Shown here piece after piece: positions 1-8,893 of a stretch of 45,373 nt of DNA (the stretch's first letter is position 1; each line of letters opens with the position of its first letter). Both the position numbers and the translations under genes were made by a program. The notes below the pieces were generated by a model that was not told the origin of the DNA, did not search any database, and worked only from the letters and a program-made list of their open reading frames with translations. Source of the DNA: Micavibrio aeruginosavorus (lineage in GTDB: Bacteria > Pseudomonadota > Alphaproteobacteria > Micavibrionales > Micavibrionaceae); the NCBI GenBank assembly GCA_016184045.1, contig JACPDM010000036.1:1-45373 (forward strand), read 5' to 3'.

Positions 1-1
1 G

Positions 2-1540
2 AATAAGCCCGCGCAATATTCCTTAAGGACATTTTCCGGGGGACCAATCCCGTGGGTTAAGTCCTATAACTATAATTATGAGTGGAACAGCGGTTACAAT
101 TTCAAGGATGACGGATCGTCCAGCTTCACGGATCAGCTTTCGCTCAATGCCAGGGTCAAGGGGTTGTTCTTTAACAATACGCTTGATCATTCCAACACGA
201 CATTTGCAAACGGCGATGAAGAAGAGCTTTTTAACGGCGACTTTTCCGTGCGCGGGCGTGCCCTCAAGGCCTTGTGGCGCGCCGGGGTGGGGTATGAGAT
301 CAAGCCTGACAACGGCATCACGGATTACAGGCTGGGTGTTTCACGAGCCATCAGCAAGACGGTTCATGGCGATGCTTCCATCAAGCATGATACGATAGAC
401 AACTATACAATAGGCGAAGTCGCGCTGGATTGGGAGGGAGAGAAAGTCAATATCTCGCCATCGGTTTCCTATGACAGCGACAGTGTGATTGATGCGCAAG
501 TGTCGATGCGGTTCGGCCTCACGCGCGATCCGTACACGGGCGATATCCTGATGCGGGGGAAAAATGTCAGCGGCAAGGGCGGCGTTTCGGCAAGGGTTTT
601 TCTCGACCGCAACGGCGATAGCCTGTATTCCGAAGGCGATGAGCTTCTCGAAGGGGTTTCGGTCAGGGCGATACAGTCAAATCGTACAATGGAAACAGAC
701 AAGAACGGGGAGGTTTTTCTCTATGATTTGCCCGCCGGGGAATTGACGGATGTCGTCGTCGAAGAAGGCGGATCGATGGATGCTACATGGATTTCCGGCT
801 TCCCTGGCGTTTCCGTCCGTCCGCGTCCCGGCCTTGTATCCCGTGTTGAATTCCCCATTCATATGTCAGGAGAGATCGACGGGACTTTGTACGCCCGGAT
901 TTCATCAGAAAAGCCGCATCCTCTGAAAAACGTTCGACTTTCTCTGTATGATGAGAGCGGCAGGAAGAAAATGACGACGAAAACGGGCAATGACGGTTTC
1001 TATCTGTTTGAGTTGATACCTCCGGGAAAATACTTCCTGATACCAGACGCCAAGGATCTCAAAATCGCCCGGGTTCAGGGAATGGCGCCGCAGGAAATTA
1101 CGATTGGTTATGACGGCACGATCCTGTACGGCAATGATATTGTTCTGCCGTCCGGGAAGGGCGGCGGCCTTGATGTCATCAGTGCCGCCGAATTTGAAAG
1201 CGCAAACCCCGGCGCGGGGATTGCGGGGGCGAAAAACATTGTCCTTAATCTCGGGTCTTACCATGCGCCGTTGACGATGGCTGTGGTCTGGTATCGCCTG
1301 AAGCAAAGATACGATACAATTATCGGCGAATTGTCGCCTATGGCCCGGCTCGGTACGGACACGCCCGATGCCAAAAGCGGTTTTTATACGCTGCGCCTGA
1401 AGTATCCGGACGGCAATCTTGAAGAAGCTTTTAATCGCTGCCGCGCTCTTGCCGCGCGTGACGTTTTCTGCAGCGTTGAATATATTATCGGCGGTGAGGC
1501 AAAAAGCGCGGCGGCAGAAGGCTCTGCCAAGGGCGGGTAA
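2..1540 (+). CDS. Large envelope protein, 5' truncated: barrel-like strands, beta-sandwich repeats, SPOR-like C-terminus
   Basis: The reading frame is open from the first bases, so the start lies outside the window. The first ~170 visible residues are alternating aromatic and polar strands, as in an outer-membrane beta-barrel or usher-like protein. Two SdrD-B/carboxypeptidase-regulatory-like beta-sandwich repeats follow: one with a 'FLDRNGDSLYSEGDE' type opening, the other with 'GNDGFYLFELIPPGKY'. The last ~90 residues (LNLGSY followed by an A-x-x-W-Y-R-L-K helix) resemble a SPOR peptidoglycan-binding domain. I infer an outer-membrane or surface protein tethered to the wall. It lies just upstream of a two-component system on the same strand, which may control it. 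The domain calls are by pattern only; no exact family is claimed. Confidence 0.7.
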   Translation, partial: NKPAQYSLRTFSGGPIPWVKSYNYNYEWNSGYNFKDDGSSSFTDQLSLNARVKGLFFNNTLDHSNTTFANGDEEELFNGDFSVRGRALKALWRAGVGYEIKPDNGITDYRLGVSRAISKTVHGDASIKHDTIDNYTIGEVALDWEGEKVNISPSVSYDSDSVIDAQVSMRFGLTRDPYTGDILMRGKNVSGKGGVSARVFLDRNGDSLYSEGDELLEGVSVRAIQSNRTMETDKNGEVFLYDLPAGELTDVVVEEGGSMDATWISGFPGVSVRPRPGLVSRVEFPIHMSGEIDGTLYARISSEKPHPLKNVRLSLYDESGRKKMTTKTGNDGFYLFELIPPGKYFLIPDAKDLKIARVQGMAPQEITIGYDGTILYGNDIVLPSGKGGGLDVISAAEFESANPGAGIAGAKNIVLNLGSYHAPLTMAVVWYRLKQRYDTIIGELSPMARLGTDTPDAKSGFYTLRLKYPDGNLEEAFNRCRALAARDVFCSVEYIIGGEAKSAAAEGSAKGG

Positions 1541-1574
1541 GTCCGGAGCTGAATTTTGGACAGGCGGCATAACG

Positions 1575-2231
1575 ATGCGCATTCTTTTCGTTGAGGATGA
1601 TAAAAATCTTGGACGGGCTACGGCGGAAGGCTTGAGGGGGCTCTTTGCCGTGGACTGGGTCACTTCGGCGGAGCAGGCGGAAGACGCGTTGGCCACGACC
1701 GCCTATGGCATGATGGTTCTCGATGTCAATCTTCCGGGCATGTCCGGGCTGGAATTGCTGGAGCGCCTGCGCGGCCGCAAGGAGCAGATTCCTGTTTTGC
1801 TCCTGACCGCGCGCGATGCCGTGCGCCACCGTGTAGAGGGCCTGAATGCCGGGGCTGACGATTATCTGGTCAAGCCTTTCGACCTTGACGAGCTTCTGGC
1901 TCGCTGTTCCGCCTTGCTCCGGCGGGCGCAGGGGCACGCGGAGCCCGCCATCACCGTTGCCGACATCGCCTTTTTCCCGGCCAGCGGCAAGCAGGAGAAG
2001 GGTGGCGCGCCGGTTATTCTTTCAGGCCGGGAGAAGGCGATTTTCGACGTTCTGATCCACAACCTTGATCATCCGGTCAGTAAGGCAAAGATCGAGGAGC
2101 GAATTTACGACTGGGCGTCGGAGGACATTGAAAGCAACACGGTTGAAGTGCATATCGCTTCCTTGCGCAAGAAACTGGGCCGCGATTTGATCCGGACAAT
2201 TCGCGGCGTTGGATATATAATCGCAAAATGA
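1575..2231 (+). CDS. OmpR/PhoB-family response regulator (QseB-like)
   Basis: This is a 218-residue regulator with an N-terminal receiver domain: acidic residues near 8-9, phospho-acceptor D50 in 'VLDVNLPG', and a Lys in 'LVKPFD'. The C-terminal winged helix ends in 'IRTIRGVGYII', typical of OmpR-type DNA-binding domains. The ATG at 1575 is chosen because it opens directly with the receiver strand 'MRILFVEDD'; the frame is open further upstream but overlaps the preceding gene. Its stop overlaps the start of the sensor kinase by 4 bases, so the two are probably translationally coupled. The partner kinase resembles QseC, suggesting a QseBC-type pair; the signal is unknown. Confidence 0.93.
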   Translation: MRILFVEDDKNLGRATAEGLRGLFAVDWVTSAEQAEDALATTAYGMMVLDVNLPGMSGLELLERLRGRKEQIPVLLLTARDAVRHRVEGLNAGADDYLVKPFDLDELLARCSALLRRAQGHAEPAITVADIAFFPASGKQEKGGAPVILSGREKAIFDVLIHNLDHPVSKAKIEERIYDWASEDIESNTVEVHIASLRKKLGRDLIRTIRGVGYIIAK

Positions 2232-3543
2232 AAAAAGCGGGTTATTCTCTTAAGGCAAGGATTTTTTCAAGGATCAGCTTCCCTGTTCTGGTGTCCGGGC
2301 TGATTGTCGCTCTGCTGGCCGCGATGTTTGCCTGGAAAGAGATAGAGGAAGTTTACGATGCCCAAATGGCGCATACGGCGAGAACGGCAGCATTAGTTTC
2401 GACGATGAGGCCGAAAATTCGGATTCTCCGCATGGCTATGAACGGAAAATGGCTTTTCGAATCTGGCACGGCGGCACGCTCGTCCTGCTATCGGACGCAG
2501 CAGGGAATTTCGGAGATTTCCACGCCCCTGCGGGGTTTTCCGATCAAAAAATCAATGGAAAGCCGTGGCGATTTTTCGTGCTGGATGACGCAGGCAAAGA
2601 TCTGCGCGTCGAAGTTTCCGAGCGTTATGCGATCCGCTATGAACTCATCGGCCAGCTGATTATCAGCCTGATCGCTCCGGCGGCGCTTTTTGTCCCGGTT
2701 ATTTTTATAGTCGTGTGGTTTGGCGTCCGGCGCAGCTTGATCCCTATAGAGCGCCTTTCACGCGCTGTTGACGATCGCCGTCCTGACGATCTTGTCCCCA
2801 TACCGCCCGGCGACGCTCCGCAGGAGATATTGCCCTTGATCCAGGCAATAAATCGCCTTTTTATCAGGATTGCGGAGAGTTTTCAGCGTGAGCGTGAATT
2901 TACGGATCATGCCGCGCATGAACTGCGGACGCCGCTGGCGGCGATGAAAACCCAGGCGCAGGTCCTCATGAAAAAGGCATCAAATCTGCCTGAACTTGCG
3001 GGCGGCCTCGAAAACCTCAACGCCTCCATAGACCGTGCAACGCATCTGGTTGAACAGCTTCTTTCTCTGGCCAGACTGCAACACGAAAGTCTGCCATTCG
3101 CGAGGGTAAATCTCTCCTCGTGTCTGCGGGTCGTCATTGGTGAAATCGCGCCGATAAGCGCCGCAAAGGCACAAAAACTCACGCTCTCCATCGTGGACGA
3201 TATTTGTGTACAAGGGCATGAAGCCTCTCTCGCCATTCTGATCCGGAATATTCTGGAGAACGCCGTGAAATATACGCCCGATAACGGGGTTATTGATGTC
3301 CGGCTGGCGTCGAACGGGGCGCTGCGGATTGCGGATACCGGTCCGGGCCTGAGCGAGGCTGACAAGGAGCGGGCGTTCAAGCGGTTTGTCCGTATCGACA
3401 AGACGGGCCAGCCGGGCAGCGGCCTTGGCCTTTCCATCGCCGAATGGGTTGCCACCGCGCACCGCGCCCGGCTGCGCATGGAAGACAATTTCCCGCACGG
3501 CTTGACCGTGGTGATGGAATGGGAAAAGGGAGAATCGGGCTGA
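2228..3543 (+). pseudogene. QseC-like sensor histidine kinase, frameshifted
   Basis: The N-terminal part starts at 2228 with a membrane helix and 'VYDAQMAHTARTA', as in QseC sensor regions. Homology then continues in the -1 frame, from about 2375-2440 onward ('HGYERKMAFRIW', 'GKPWRFFVLDD'). A second membrane helix, HAMP-like linker, H-box 'HAAHELRTPLA', N-box 'RNILENAVKYTP' and G-boxes 'IADTGPG' and 'GSGLGLSIAEW' are intact to 3543. One missing base near 2380-2400 would explain the break. No obvious slippery heptamer is visible, so I favour a mutation or sequencing error over programmed frameshifting. If real, the membrane-linked sensor kinase is not made as one chain and the regulator upstream may be orphaned. 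Confidence 0.8.
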
Positions 3544-3544
3544 T

Positions 3545-3567
3545 ACCGGGCGATTCTGCCGTCCGGT
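3545..3567 (+). terminator. Hairpin directly after the kinase gene
   Basis: ACCGGGCG at 3545-3552 pairs with CGTCCGGT at 3560-3567 (8 pairs including one G-U) around a 7-base loop, two bases after the kinase stop codon. The nearest T-rich run (T6 around 3586-3591) is too distant for a classical intrinsic terminator, so it may be a 3' stabilising hairpin or a factor-assisted end. Confidence 0.4.
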
Positions 3568-3623
3568 TGCCGTAAGTCCTTGAAATTTTTTATGGCAGTG
3601 CAATTTTACAGAGTGCAATTTTC

Positions 3624-3653
3624 TTGACGTGGCGCATCGCCGCGTGGTTTATA
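3624..3653 (+). promoter_or_regulatory. Sigma-70-type promoter for the DEAD-box helicase gene
   Basis: TTGACG at 3624-3629 lies 18 bases before TTTATA at 3648-3653 (an overlapping alternative -10 is TATAGG at 3650-3655). This would give a leader of about 175 bases before the helicase ATG. No convincing gene is seen in 3544-3835. Confidence 0.55.
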
Positions 3654-3777
3654 GGCCCCAGCATAATGGTTTTGGGCCACATATTTTGGTTGTGCGACCC
3701 GCGATCTCGGCGACTTTTCCTCAGAATATGGAAGGAATGGAGTTTCCGGCATCAACCGCCTGCGAAACGCCATCAAA

Positions 3778-3798
3778 CGCACCGGGCTGTCCGGTGCG
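3778..3798 (+). promoter_or_regulatory. Perfect hairpin in the helicase 5' leader
   Basis: CGCACCGG at 3778-3785 and CCGGTGCG at 3791-3798 form a perfect 8-bp stem with loop GCTGT, 37 bases before the helicase start. It lacks a U tract, so it is not a terminator. Structured leaders are common on RNA helicase mRNAs, where they can serve autoregulation or cold response; that role here is inference. Confidence 0.4.
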
Positions 3799-3835
3799 TG
3801 TGCGCGCCTTCACTTTTGAGAAATGAGTACCGAAA

Positions 3836-5722
3836 ATGACCACCCCAACGATTCCCGCCAACACCGCCGGCGTCACATTCGCCTCCTTCAACCTGCCTGA
3901 GCAGCTGAATGCGGCCCTTGCCCGTATGGATTACACCACCCCGACCTCGATTCAGGCGCAGGCCATTCCCTTTGCGCTGGCGGGTCGCGATATTCTGGGC
4001 TCCGCCCAGACAGGAACCGGCAAAACGGCGGCGTTCTCTATCCCGATGATCGCCAAGCTGATGGCGGAGCCGAATGCGGCTGCGTTGGTTCTGGCTCCGA
4101 CTCGCGAGCTTGCCTCGCAGACGCTCGATGTCATCAACAAGCTGACCGCCAATAACCGCGAGATGCGCACGGCGCTGCTGATCGGCGGCGAGGCGATGGG
4201 TAAGCAATTCGACCAATTGCGCCGCGACCCGCGCATCATCGTCGGCACGCCGGGGCGCATCAACGATCACCTGCGCCGCAATCCGAAAATGCTGGCCTTT
4301 GTCAATTTCATTGCTGTCGATGAAGCCGACCGCATGCTCGATATGGGTTTTAGCGAACAAATCGACGATATTTTCGCCACCATCCCGAAAGAGCGGCAAA
4401 TGCTGATGTTTTCCGCCACTTTTCCGGACAGCATCATCAAGTTTTCGCGCAATTACCTGAACAACCCGGAGCGCGTCAGCGTTTCGGCGGAAAAGGCGTC
4501 GATGCCGAAAATCAAGCATGATGTCGTGCGGACAACGGACGGGGAGAAGTACACAAAACTCCTCGCCGAACTGGAAGCGCGCGAAGGCTCCGTCATTATT
4601 TTTGTGAAAACCCAGCACGGAACGGAGCGCCTTTCGAAGAAGCTCGATAACGACGAACATATGAATGTCGCCATCCACGGCGGTTTGCGGCAGAACCAGC
4701 GGGAGAAAGCCGTTCGCGCTTTTCGCAATCAGCGCGCGCGGATCATGGTCGCCACCGATGTTGCCGCCCGCGGTCTTGATATTCCGCATATCGAACACGT
4801 CATCAATTACGACCTGCCACAGGTGGCAGAGGATTATATCCATCGTATCGGCCGTACGGCCCGTGCCGGGGCCGAAGGCAATGCCATGTGCTTTGTCGTT
4901 CCGTCAGAGACGGGAAAATGGAATGCGATCAACCGTATTCTCAATCCCGGCTCCGCACCGATGCGCGGCGAGCGCGGTGGCGAAGGCCGCCCGAACCGTG
5001 GCGGATTCAAGAAAGAAGGCGGCGGCTTCAGGAAAGAGGGAAACTTCAAGCAGCGTGAGGACCGCAAGCGCTACGAGCGTCCCGACGGCGAAAGAGGTTT
5101 TTCAAAAAAGCCCTATGAAAAACGCGAATGGAACGGCGACCGCCCTGCCTCGGAAGGCCGCCGCGATGGGGGAAAACCCTTCGTGAAATCCCAGTCCGCG
5201 CCGCGCGGCGATTCGAATCGTGATTTCAGCAGGGGCAATGATCGCAGCGCGCCGACGGATCGCAACTGGAACGCCAAGGAAGGCCGTGGCAGTTATACGC
5301 GCCCGAAAGAATACAAGCATGAATGGCGCAACGAAGGCCGCAGCACCGGCGAGGGCCGCGGCGACGGGCGTCAGGACAATTACCGCGGCAAGAAAGACGG
5401 GTTCCGCAGCCAACCTCGCGCTGATAACGGCTATCAGGGGCGCGGCCCGGATCGCGGCGAACGGGATAACGCCCGCCGCGATGATTCGCGCAGCTATGGC
5501 CAGAAACCTGGTCCGTCCAAAACGTGGTTCCGCAGCGAAGATAAAGGCGACAGACCGGCGAAGCCCGCCTTCCGTAAGGACGGCGCTCATGGCAATGTCG
5601 ACGGTGCCCCGCGCAAGCCTAAATACGACAAACCTGCCGCCGCCAAGAAACCGTTCAAGTTCAAGGAGCACAGCCGCAAACCCGGCCGCGCCCATGGCGG
5701 AAAGGCCGACGCAACGGCTTAA
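3836..5722 (+). CDS. DEAD-box ATP-dependent RNA helicase (RhlE-like) with long basic tail
   Basis: Residues ~10-370 form the two RecA-like domains of a DEAD-box helicase that unwinds RNA for ribosome assembly or mRNA turnover. Visible motifs are a Q-motif ('FNLPEQL...PTSIQAQAIP'), motif I AQTGTGKT, PTRELASQ, TPGR, DEAD in 'VDEADRMLDMGF', SAT, and motifs IV-VI ending 'YIHRIGRTARAG'. The remaining ~250 residues are a low-complexity Arg/Gly/Lys/Asp-rich tail, as in RhlE-type proteins that bind RNA non-specifically or form condensates. At 628 residues it is long for the family because of this tail. The ATG at 3836 precedes the family's usual start closely; the ribosome-binding site is weak. Confidence 0.95.
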   Translation: MTTPTIPANTAGVTFASFNLPEQLNAALARMDYTTPTSIQAQAIPFALAGRDILGSAQTGTGKTAAFSIPMIAKLMAEPNAAALVLAPTRELASQTLDVINKLTANNREMRTALLIGGEAMGKQFDQLRRDPRIIVGTPGRINDHLRRNPKMLAFVNFIAVDEADRMLDMGFSEQIDDIFATIPKERQMLMFSATFPDSIIKFSRNYLNNPERVSVSAEKASMPKIKHDVVRTTDGEKYTKLLAELEAREGSVIIFVKTQHGTERLSKKLDNDEHMNVAIHGGLRQNQREKAVRAFRNQRARIMVATDVAARGLDIPHIEHVINYDLPQVAEDYIHRIGRTARAGAEGNAMCFVVPSETGKWNAINRILNPGSAPMRGERGGEGRPNRGGFKKEGGGFRKEGNFKQREDRKRYERPDGERGFSKKPYEKREWNGDRPASEGRRDGGKPFVKSQSAPRGDSNRDFSRGNDRSAPTDRNWNAKEGRGSYTRPKEYKHEWRNEGRSTGEGRGDGRQDNYRGKKDGFRSQPRADNGYQGRGPDRGERDNARRDDSRSYGQKPGPSKTWFRSEDKGDRPAKPAFRKDGAHGNVDGAPRKPKYDKPAAAKKPFKFKEHSRKPGRAHGGKADATA

Positions 5723-5745
5723 GGCACGGTCGATACGGCATGAAT

Positions 5746-6171
5746 TTACGGGCTCGGGGCGTTCTCCGGGCCCGTTTTCATGTCTGCGGGCGGCGGGGGC
5801 ACAACCTGCGGCGTTTCCATGTCGCTTGGCATCATGGCTTGCCAGCCTTCACGGAAATCCGTGCCGCAAACTTCGGATATGCCAAGGCCCTCCATCATGT
5901 TCTCGCACCTGATTTCACGGCAGGTCATTCCAGTCGCGGCAGCGCATTCTGCTTCTGTGGTATAGACCATCGGCCTTTCAGGCTGGGCGGAAGGTTTTGC
6001 GGGGGCTTTTTCTGCGGCTTCTTTTGAATCCGCTGCCGGTGAGATTGCCTGAATGGCGCGGGTGATGGCGGCTTCATCGTCACGCCTTACAGAGCGCGGC
6101 GGAATCATGAAAAGCGCGGCCAGCACGACAAAGGCAACGACAAAGGTCAGGATGACTTGAGTTCTGTTCAT
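5746..6171 (-). CDS. Hypothetical small membrane-anchored protein
   Basis: The protein has 141 residues with one N-terminal membrane helix (residues ~7-23), a short Ala/Lys/Pro-rich linker, a Cys-containing segment ('TEAECAAATGMTCREIRC' and a fourth Cys in 'EVCGTDF', residues ~70-105) and a Pro-rich tail. The topology suggests a single-pass protein with a small disulphide-rich periplasmic domain. A strong ribosome-binding site (GGGAGG) precedes the ATG at 6171. It is divergent from the glutathione peroxidase gene, about 97 bases away, and convergent with the helicase gene. I do not recognise the family and assign no function. Confidence 0.72.
   Translation of the reverse strand: MNRTQVILTFVVAFVVLAALFMIPPRSVRRDDEAAITRAIQAISPAADSKEAAEKAPAKPSAQPERPMVYTTEAECAAATGMTCREIRCENMMEGLGISEVCGTDFREGWQAMMPSDMETPQVVPPPPADMKTGPENAPSP
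5748..5778 (+). terminator. Intrinsic terminator of the helicase gene
   Basis: ACGGGCTCGG at 5748-5757 pairs with CCGGGCCCGT at 5766-5775 (one mismatch), followed by a short T run to 5778. It lies inside the last codons of the convergent gene on the other strand, so coding and terminator sequence overlap. Confidence 0.6.
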
Positions 6172-6268
6172 GTTTTCCTCCCAGGATTTTAGCCCCGCTT
6201 CGTTTCATGATTTAAGATATGTCTGTCGCAGGCAAACAGGTAGTGTGAAATTTTTACGGAGAACGGGA

Positions 6269-6871
6269 ATGAAAATCTGGCCTTATGCGTTTATAACAAT
6301 TGTTATGATCTTTTCCTGGCCCCATTCTGGTCCGGCCCTGTCGGGGGAGGGCGGCACAGCTCATGATTTTTCGTTCGAGTCCATCGACGGAAGCCCGCTG
6401 CCGCTGGGCGATTTCAGGGGCAAGGCGGTTCTCGTCGTAAACACGGCTTCGCGCTGCGGCTTTACAAAGCAATATGCTGCTCTGCAAAAACTTTACGATA
6501 CGTATAAAGATCGCGGTCTGGTGGTTCTCGGCGTCCCGGCCAACAATTTTGCGAATCAGGAGCCGGGGACCGAGGCGGAGATCAAGAAATTCTGCGAAGG
6601 GGTCTATCGCATCACCTTCCCGCTGGCGGAAAAAACCGATGTGATCGGCAAGACGGCGCACCCCTTCTACAAATGGGCGGCAGCGCAGAAAAAAGGCGGG
6701 ATATTTTTCTCCACGCCGCGCTGGAATTTTCACAAATACCTGATCGCAAGGGACGGTTCTCTTGCCGGGTCTTTTGCCTCAACCGTGCCGCCGGAAAGCG
6801 TGGAGGTGGTGGAGGCGATCGAGGCGGCTTTGGCGAAGAGTTATGTCCCTTCTTCAAGCCCCGATAAATGA
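6269..6871 (+). CDS. Glutathione peroxidase family protein, exported
   Basis: The protein has 200 residues. The start at 6269 follows a GGAGA ribosome-binding site and gives a hydrophobic signal peptide ('WPYAFITIVMIFSW'). The mature part is a thioredoxin-fold peroxidase that reduces hydroperoxides. The peroxidatic residue is Cys63 in 'NTASRCGFT' (Cys rather than selenocysteine), with the catalytic Gln in 'ANNFANQEPG' and Trp-Asn in 'RWNFHKYLI'. The signal peptide suggests periplasmic action, where thioredoxin-like partners would be expected instead of glutathione. A longer frame exists upstream but adds no plausible sequence. It converges with typA. Confidence 0.9.
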   Translation: MKIWPYAFITIVMIFSWPHSGPALSGEGGTAHDFSFESIDGSPLPLGDFRGKAVLVVNTASRCGFTKQYAALQKLYDTYKDRGLVVLGVPANNFANQEPGTEAEIKKFCEGVYRITFPLAEKTDVIGKTAHPFYKWAAAQKKGGIFFSTPRWNFHKYLIARDGSLAGSFASTVPPESVEVVEAIEAALAKSYVPSSSPDK

Positions 6872-6902
6872 TCTGTGCAGCGCCAATATAAACGCTATCC
6901 GG

Positions 6903-8750
6903 TTAAGCCGCTCCGGCTTCACGTTCCTTGGTCGCTTTTTTCTTTGCGATTTCGCGGTCCGTGGGGTTCAGGAATCTCTTGCGCAGGCGCAGTGATTTCG
7001 GCGTGACTTCGACCAGTTCGTCATCATTGATATAGGCGATCATGTCCTCAAGGCTCATCTTGCGCGGCGGGACCAGAACGACCGCTTCATCCGCACCGCT
7101 GGCGCGGACGTTGGTCAGTTTCTTGCCCTTCAGCACATTGATGTCGAGGTCGTTGTCGCGGCTGTTTTCACCGACGATCATGCCCTGATACACCTTGTCG
7201 CCGTGGCCGATGAACATCGTGCCGCGATCCTGAAGGTTGAAGATGGCATAGGCGACGGCGTCGCCCTTATCGGTGGAAATCAGGGCGCCGTAACGGCGTC
7301 CCGCGATATCGCCCTTATAGGGGCCATAGGAGTGGAACAGGCGGTTCATTACGCCCGTGCCGCGCGTATCGGTCAGGAATTGCCCCTGATAGCCGATCAG
7401 GCCGCGCGAAGGCGCGCGGAAGGTGATGCGCGTCTTGCCCGCGCCGGAGGGGCGCATATCGGTCATTTCGGCCTTGCGCTGCGTCATTTTATCGACGACC
7501 ACACCGCTATATTCCTCGTCCACGTCACAGAACACTTCTTCATAAGGCTCCATCAACTGGCCGTTCTCGTCCTTTTTGAACAGGACGCGCGGGCGAGATA
7601 CGGAGAGCTCGAACCCTTCGCGGCGCATGGTTTCGATCAGCACGCCAAGCTGCAATTCACCGCGCCCGGCGACCTCGAAAGCGTCCTTGTTCTCGCTTTC
7701 GCTGACCCGGATGGCGACATTTGTTTCCGCCTCGGCCATCAGGCGCTCGCGGATCATGGTCGAGGTCAGTTTCTTGCCTTCTGTCCCGGCATAGGGGGAA
7801 TCGTTGACCGTAATGGTGATCGACATCGTGGGCGGATCGACCGGGGTGGATTTTACCGGCTCCGTCACCGCCGGATCGCAGATCGTATCGGCAACGCTGG
7901 CATTGACCATCCCGGCGATGCAGATGATATCACCGGCCTCGACCGTATCGACCGGAATGCGGTTCAGGCCCTGAAAGGAGAGCAGTTTGGTCAGGCGGAA
8001 ATTCTCGACGGTTTTGCCGTCCAGTCCCATCGCCTTGACGGCGCTGTTGACCTTGGCGCGGCCCGAGGCGACGCGGCCCGTCAGGCAGCGGCCCAGATAC
8101 GGGTCGCGGTCCAGCAAGGTTGCAAGCATGGTAAAGGGAGCATCGGGGTTCACGTCCGGCGTCGGAACATGCTCCAGCACCAGATCCATGAGGGGGTGAA
8201 GGTTTTCACGCGGCGCGTCGAGCGAAAGCGCCGCCCAGCCGTTACGGCCCGAGGCATAGACCACGGGGAAATCAAGCTGCTGGTCATTGGCGTCAAGACT
8301 GACGAACAGGTCGAAAATCTCGTCCAGCACTTCGTCCGGGCGGGCGTCCGGGCGGTCGATCTTGTTGATGACGACGATGGGGCGCAGGCCGCGTTTCAGG
8401 GCCTTGCCAAGGACGAATTTGGTTTGCGGCAAAACGCTCTCCGCCGCATCGACGAGCAGGAGGACGCCATCCGCCATGTTCATGATGCGCTCCACCTCGC
8501 CGCCGAAATCGGCGTGGCCGGGGGTGTCGATAATGTTGACCTTGGTGCCTTTCCAGTGGACGGCGGTGCATTTCGCCAGAATGGTAATACCGCGTTCCTT
8601 CTCCAGATCATTGGAATCCATGGCCCGCTCGGTGACCTGCTGGTTTTCACGGAAAGTGCCGGATTGCTGCAGGATGGTATCGACGAGGGTCGTCTTCCCA
8701 TGGTCGACGTGGGCGATAATGGCGATATTGCGGATATTCTGAACGGACAT
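6903..8750 (-). CDS. typA: Ribosome-associated GTPase TypA/BipA
   Basis: The protein has 615 residues and is a translational GTPase of the EF-G/LepA type, involved in 50S subunit assembly and stress adaptation. The G1 loop 'AHVDHGKTT' spans residues 13-21, followed by 'DTPGHADF' (G3) and 'NKIDRPDA' (G4). EF-G-like domains III and V and the BipA-specific C-terminal domain follow ('[18 protein letters not shown]', '[12 protein letters not shown]'). The ATG at 8750 gives the usual '[17 protein letters not shown]' beginning; a longer open frame upstream adds unconserved residues. It lies downstream of phenylalanine hydroxylase on the same strand, separated by about 145 bases. Confidence 0.97.
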   Translation of the reverse strand: MSVQNIRNIAIIAHVDHGKTTLVDTILQQSGTFRENQQVTERAMDSNDLEKERGITILAKCTAVHWKGTKVNIIDTPGHADFGGEVERIMNMADGVLLLVDAAESVLPQTKFVLGKALKRGLRPIVVINKIDRPDARPDEVLDEIFDLFVSLDANDQQLDFPVVYASGRNGWAALSLDAPRENLHPLMDLVLEHVPTPDVNPDAPFTMLATLLDRDPYLGRCLTGRVASGRAKVNSAVKAMGLDGKTVENFRLTKLLSFQGLNRIPVDTVEAGDIICIAGMVNASVADTICDPAVTEPVKSTPVDPPTMSITITVNDSPYAGTEGKKLTSTMIRERLMAEAETNVAIRVSESENKDAFEVAGRGELQLGVLIETMRREGFELSVSRPRVLFKKDENGQLMEPYEEVFCDVDEEYSGVVVDKMTQRKAEMTDMRPSGAGKTRITFRAPSRGLIGYQGQFLTDTRGTGVMNRLFHSYGPYKGDIAGRRYGALISTDKGDAVAYAIFNLQDRGTMFIGHGDKVYQGMIVGENSRDNDLDINVLKGKKLTNVRASGADEAVVLVPPRKMSLEDMIAYINDDELVEVTPKSLRLRKRFLNPTDREIAKKKATKEREAGAA

Positions 8751-8893
8751 AAGGACTACACAATCAAAAAGGGTTGAAACGCGGGCTCTGTGTACCGGAA
8801 CGCCTTGAAAAAAGCCAGAAAAATATGGCCTGAAGGCGGCTGATCCAGGCATAAGAATGGCCCTGCAGGGCGTGTTTTCAAGGGTTTATGCGG

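Noticed and set aside
2370-2450. Programmed -1 frameshifting in the sensor kinase gene
   Set aside because: No X-XXY-YYZ slippery heptamer with a downstream hairpin is visible at the switch; mutation or sequence error is simpler.
3624-3839. Short open frames of 65-71 codons in the helicase leader
   Set aside because: No ribosome-binding site, atypical composition and two overlapping frames of equal quality; better read as untranslated leader.
3773-4843. A 356-codon minus-strand open frame within the helicase gene
   Set aside because: It mirrors the conserved DEAD-box codons and has no independent start signal or motif.
7203-8777. A 524-codon open frame on the plus strand opposite typA
   Set aside because: It is an antisense shadow of typA: high-GC codon use keeps the opposite frame open, and the translation is His/Arg/Gln-rich without any family motif.
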